Positions 18,414-20,188 of a DNA stretch of 20,188 nt are shown piece after piece (position 1 is the first letter of the stretch; each line of letters opens with the position of its first letter). This DNA comes from Ophiothrix spiculata (taxonomy: Eukaryota; Echinodermata; Ophiuroidea; Amphilepidida; Ophiotrichidae), in the NCBI GenBank assembly GCA_000969725.1, contig JXSR01S016164.1. One strand, 5' to 3'. Below the pieces are notes generated by a model, which had not been told where the DNA came from, did not search any database, and saw nothing but the letters and a program-made list of their open reading frames with translations. The translations under genes and the position numbers were made by a program.

Positions 18414-20188
18414 CTACAAACAAACAATATAAGACCCAAAATTGTGAAACATTGAGGTATATAATTATGCACTTTTATTTAAATAAAGTCCAGATTTAAA
18501 CGAAATGGTAAACTTAGCATTTTTATATTCAAAAAAGTCTAAAGGCCTATATTGTAGTACCTGAAGAAAACCAAACTTTGAGTGTATGTTTCTAATTTTA
18601 CTAAGTGCTAAAACCTAAATTGGTATATTATTCCAAAAGCAAATTACTTAACTGCATAAGGAATGGGTTTAATGGGACTCAACATCCATATTTTGCATGC
18701 AGCATGAAAAGGCATATTCTGATTGCAAATATTGGATGCACATCTTTTGGTAGCTATAAATCAAATATTGTGTCATTTTGGAGATAATTAGTATAAGCAA
18801 GCAAATTAGGGACATTATACAGGTGTGATTTGTCCCTGTAAATGAAAACAAATTTCAGGGTTTCTTTGCTTTCTTTTTTTTGTTTCTTTCAACAGTATCT
18901 CTGTATTTATTTTCTCTCATAATATAAGCTAAATTTCAATTATATATACTCATTAATCACAAAAAAAAAAAAAAAAACCCACACATTTTTACAAGATTGC
19001 TACAAATTAGATATTGGTGCTTTACAACTATATTTCAGTAATTAAGGTAAATACTATTTTTCAAGTTTTATACTGAATTTCTGAACTAACAATAAGAACA
19101 GGTTGTATTAAGCTTTGTTCATATTAATGTACTCGTAAGACTTCTTTCATTTCATAGTATGATTCAATTATATTTCTGTTTTCATTTTGAGGCATTTTTT
19201 AGTTTTTTAAATCAGATATAATTATCAACTGAAACATGTGTAAGAAAATACATATAGGGCCTAATTTGTAATACCACACTTTAAATCAGTACAGGTACAA
19301 TGTACCTTGATTTTGTGACATTCACAACATGAATCGGTGCTTGTACCTGTTCTATGGAGACTAAACAATTCAATACAACATTAGTGAAGTGTGTGATGTG
19401 ATTGTGTGCAATTTCAGTGCAATGTGTCAATTTCTAACCAGAGTGCGTCATCATATCATACATTACGTAACAAAAGCTGTATTTACTGCGTAATGCAATC
19501 AATTCAAAAAAGCATGCAAGTGTACAATATTATGTGTGCCCATTTACCTTATATTAACAGTTAGAACACGTTTTTAAATTACCAAGTATTGTTATTAACT
19601 CCACCATGTTTAAAGGTAAAAATATTCTCTATTCATGTTTAATTTCCATGATATTATCACTGCGAACAAGTTTCAAGGAACACTTAGGCGTTGGAGCACA
19701 ATAGGGCTACTTGGCCACAGCCTTGATTTTCCAAGTAACGAATATTTTACAATAATCTTGAGGTGAAAAATTAAGCCCATTGTCGCCATCTTGGAAAATA
19801 AAGGCTGTGGCCAGGTTGCTGCCAGCCACACAAAGTTGTGGCCTAATTTTGCTCCAATGCCTTAATATTATCATAAGACCAAGTTACTTATACTTTAAGG
19901 TTTGTGTATGAAACTCACTATTTTTCATTTTTTGGCAATAATCTAATGTATATCGCTGGTTATAAGGTTTTTGCCAAAAGAAATATTCGTTGGGTTTTCA
20001 CTACATACTTTTAGATGTGAAATGATAAAATTAACACAAATCTTGAGATAAAAATCACTCAAAGTTTCTTTTTTCTGATGAATTGTATTAAAATCTGACA
20101 TCAACATCAGTTTCAGTCTGTCACAATGTTCACCAAATTTAGATTAAATATTAATAATTATAATGGAGGGTATTTATACTGTGTGATA
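18414..20188 (-). other. Upstream DOCK intron (partial), right flank
   Basis: I looked for the preceding DOCK exon, whose product should precede GAAMKY, and found no in-frame acceptor/donor pair with family residues. The stretch is therefore probably intron. It holds an A run (18960-18977), an inverted-repeat MITE (19687-19861) and short palindromes. Confidence 0.6.
19687..19861. mobile_element. PIF/Harbinger-type MITE with TTA target duplication
   Basis: The termini ggcgttggagca (19687-19698) and tgctccaatgcc (19850-19861) are inverted repeats with one mismatch. They are flanked by TTA at 19684-19686 and 19862-19864. A three-base TWA duplication with GG-starting ends is the mark of PIF/Harbinger elements. 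The inner pair ggccacagcc...ttttccaag and cttggaaaat...ggctgtggcc gives a long hairpin. The 175-bp element has no coding capacity. Confidence 0.8.

Noticed and set aside
18193..18432. Plus-strand frame of 79 codons
   Set aside because: Antisense of the DOCK exon at 18236-18413.
18414..20188. Search for the preceding DOCK exon
   Set aside because: No minus-strand stretch with a phase-0 donor and the expected scaffold residues was found; the exon probably lies right of the window.
1..20188. CRISPR array, bacterial operon, tRNA or rRNA gene
   Set aside because: No regularly spaced repeats with unique spacers and no RNA gene signatures; the spliced exons show nuclear animal DNA.

Overview
The window is AT-rich (roughly two thirds A+T by eye) animal genomic DNA. 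It carries one interrupted protein gene on the minus strand, and I see no second host gene on either strand. GT-AG introns of about 0.4-2 kb, many small inverted-repeat transposons and a LINE tail ending in an (ATT)n tract suggest a non-vertebrate metazoan, probably a marine invertebrate. The species cannot be fixed from the sequence; an echinoderm- or hemichordate-like genome is only a guess.

The gene encodes a DOCK-family (dedicator of cytokinesis, DOCK180-related) guanine-nucleotide exchange factor for Rac-type GTPases. Eighteen exons were placed from splice sites, reading-frame phase and family similarity. Transcription runs from right to left, from 18413 down to 1. Together the exons make an uninterrupted frame of 2,373 bases (791 codons), and phase is kept across all 17 introns. 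The protein starts in the helical (ARM-like) scaffold between DHR-1 and DHR-2 (exons at 18236-18413 down to 12389-12474). It enters the catalytic DHR-2 domain around exons 11820-11976 and 9785-9916. It then runs through lobe A, lobe B and most of lobe C, and leaves the window just after the exon with the catalytic LSP motif and the nucleotide-sensor valine. The N-terminal SH3 and DHR-1 regions and the proline-rich tail are outside the window. Six coding exons (12389-12474, 8282-8371, 6179-6283, 5230-5389, 4236-4317 and the edge piece 1-21) are short or lack their own start codon and were found by walking splice sites.

The rest is intron and flank. It holds a 5'-truncated LINE with an intact reverse-transcriptase C-terminal frame (10081-10736), and a TA-flanked Tc1/mariner-type MITE with an internal perfect 67-bp duplication (6572-7052). 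There is also a TTA-flanked Harbinger-type MITE (19687-19861), two other inverted-repeat elements (3041-3427, 3920-4137) and a pair of interleaved inverted repeats (676-1327). A three-armed palindrome lies at 17915-18025, and several two-copy tandem duplications occur, one ending 4 bp from a splice donor. The last 1.77 kb on the right (18414-20188) is upstream intron. The most notable signals are the recent-looking fold-back and duplication structures, and a DOCK sequence that is DOCK1/2/5-like overall but shows DOCK3/4-like residues in DHR-2. I found no clear sign of a wholly new biological system.
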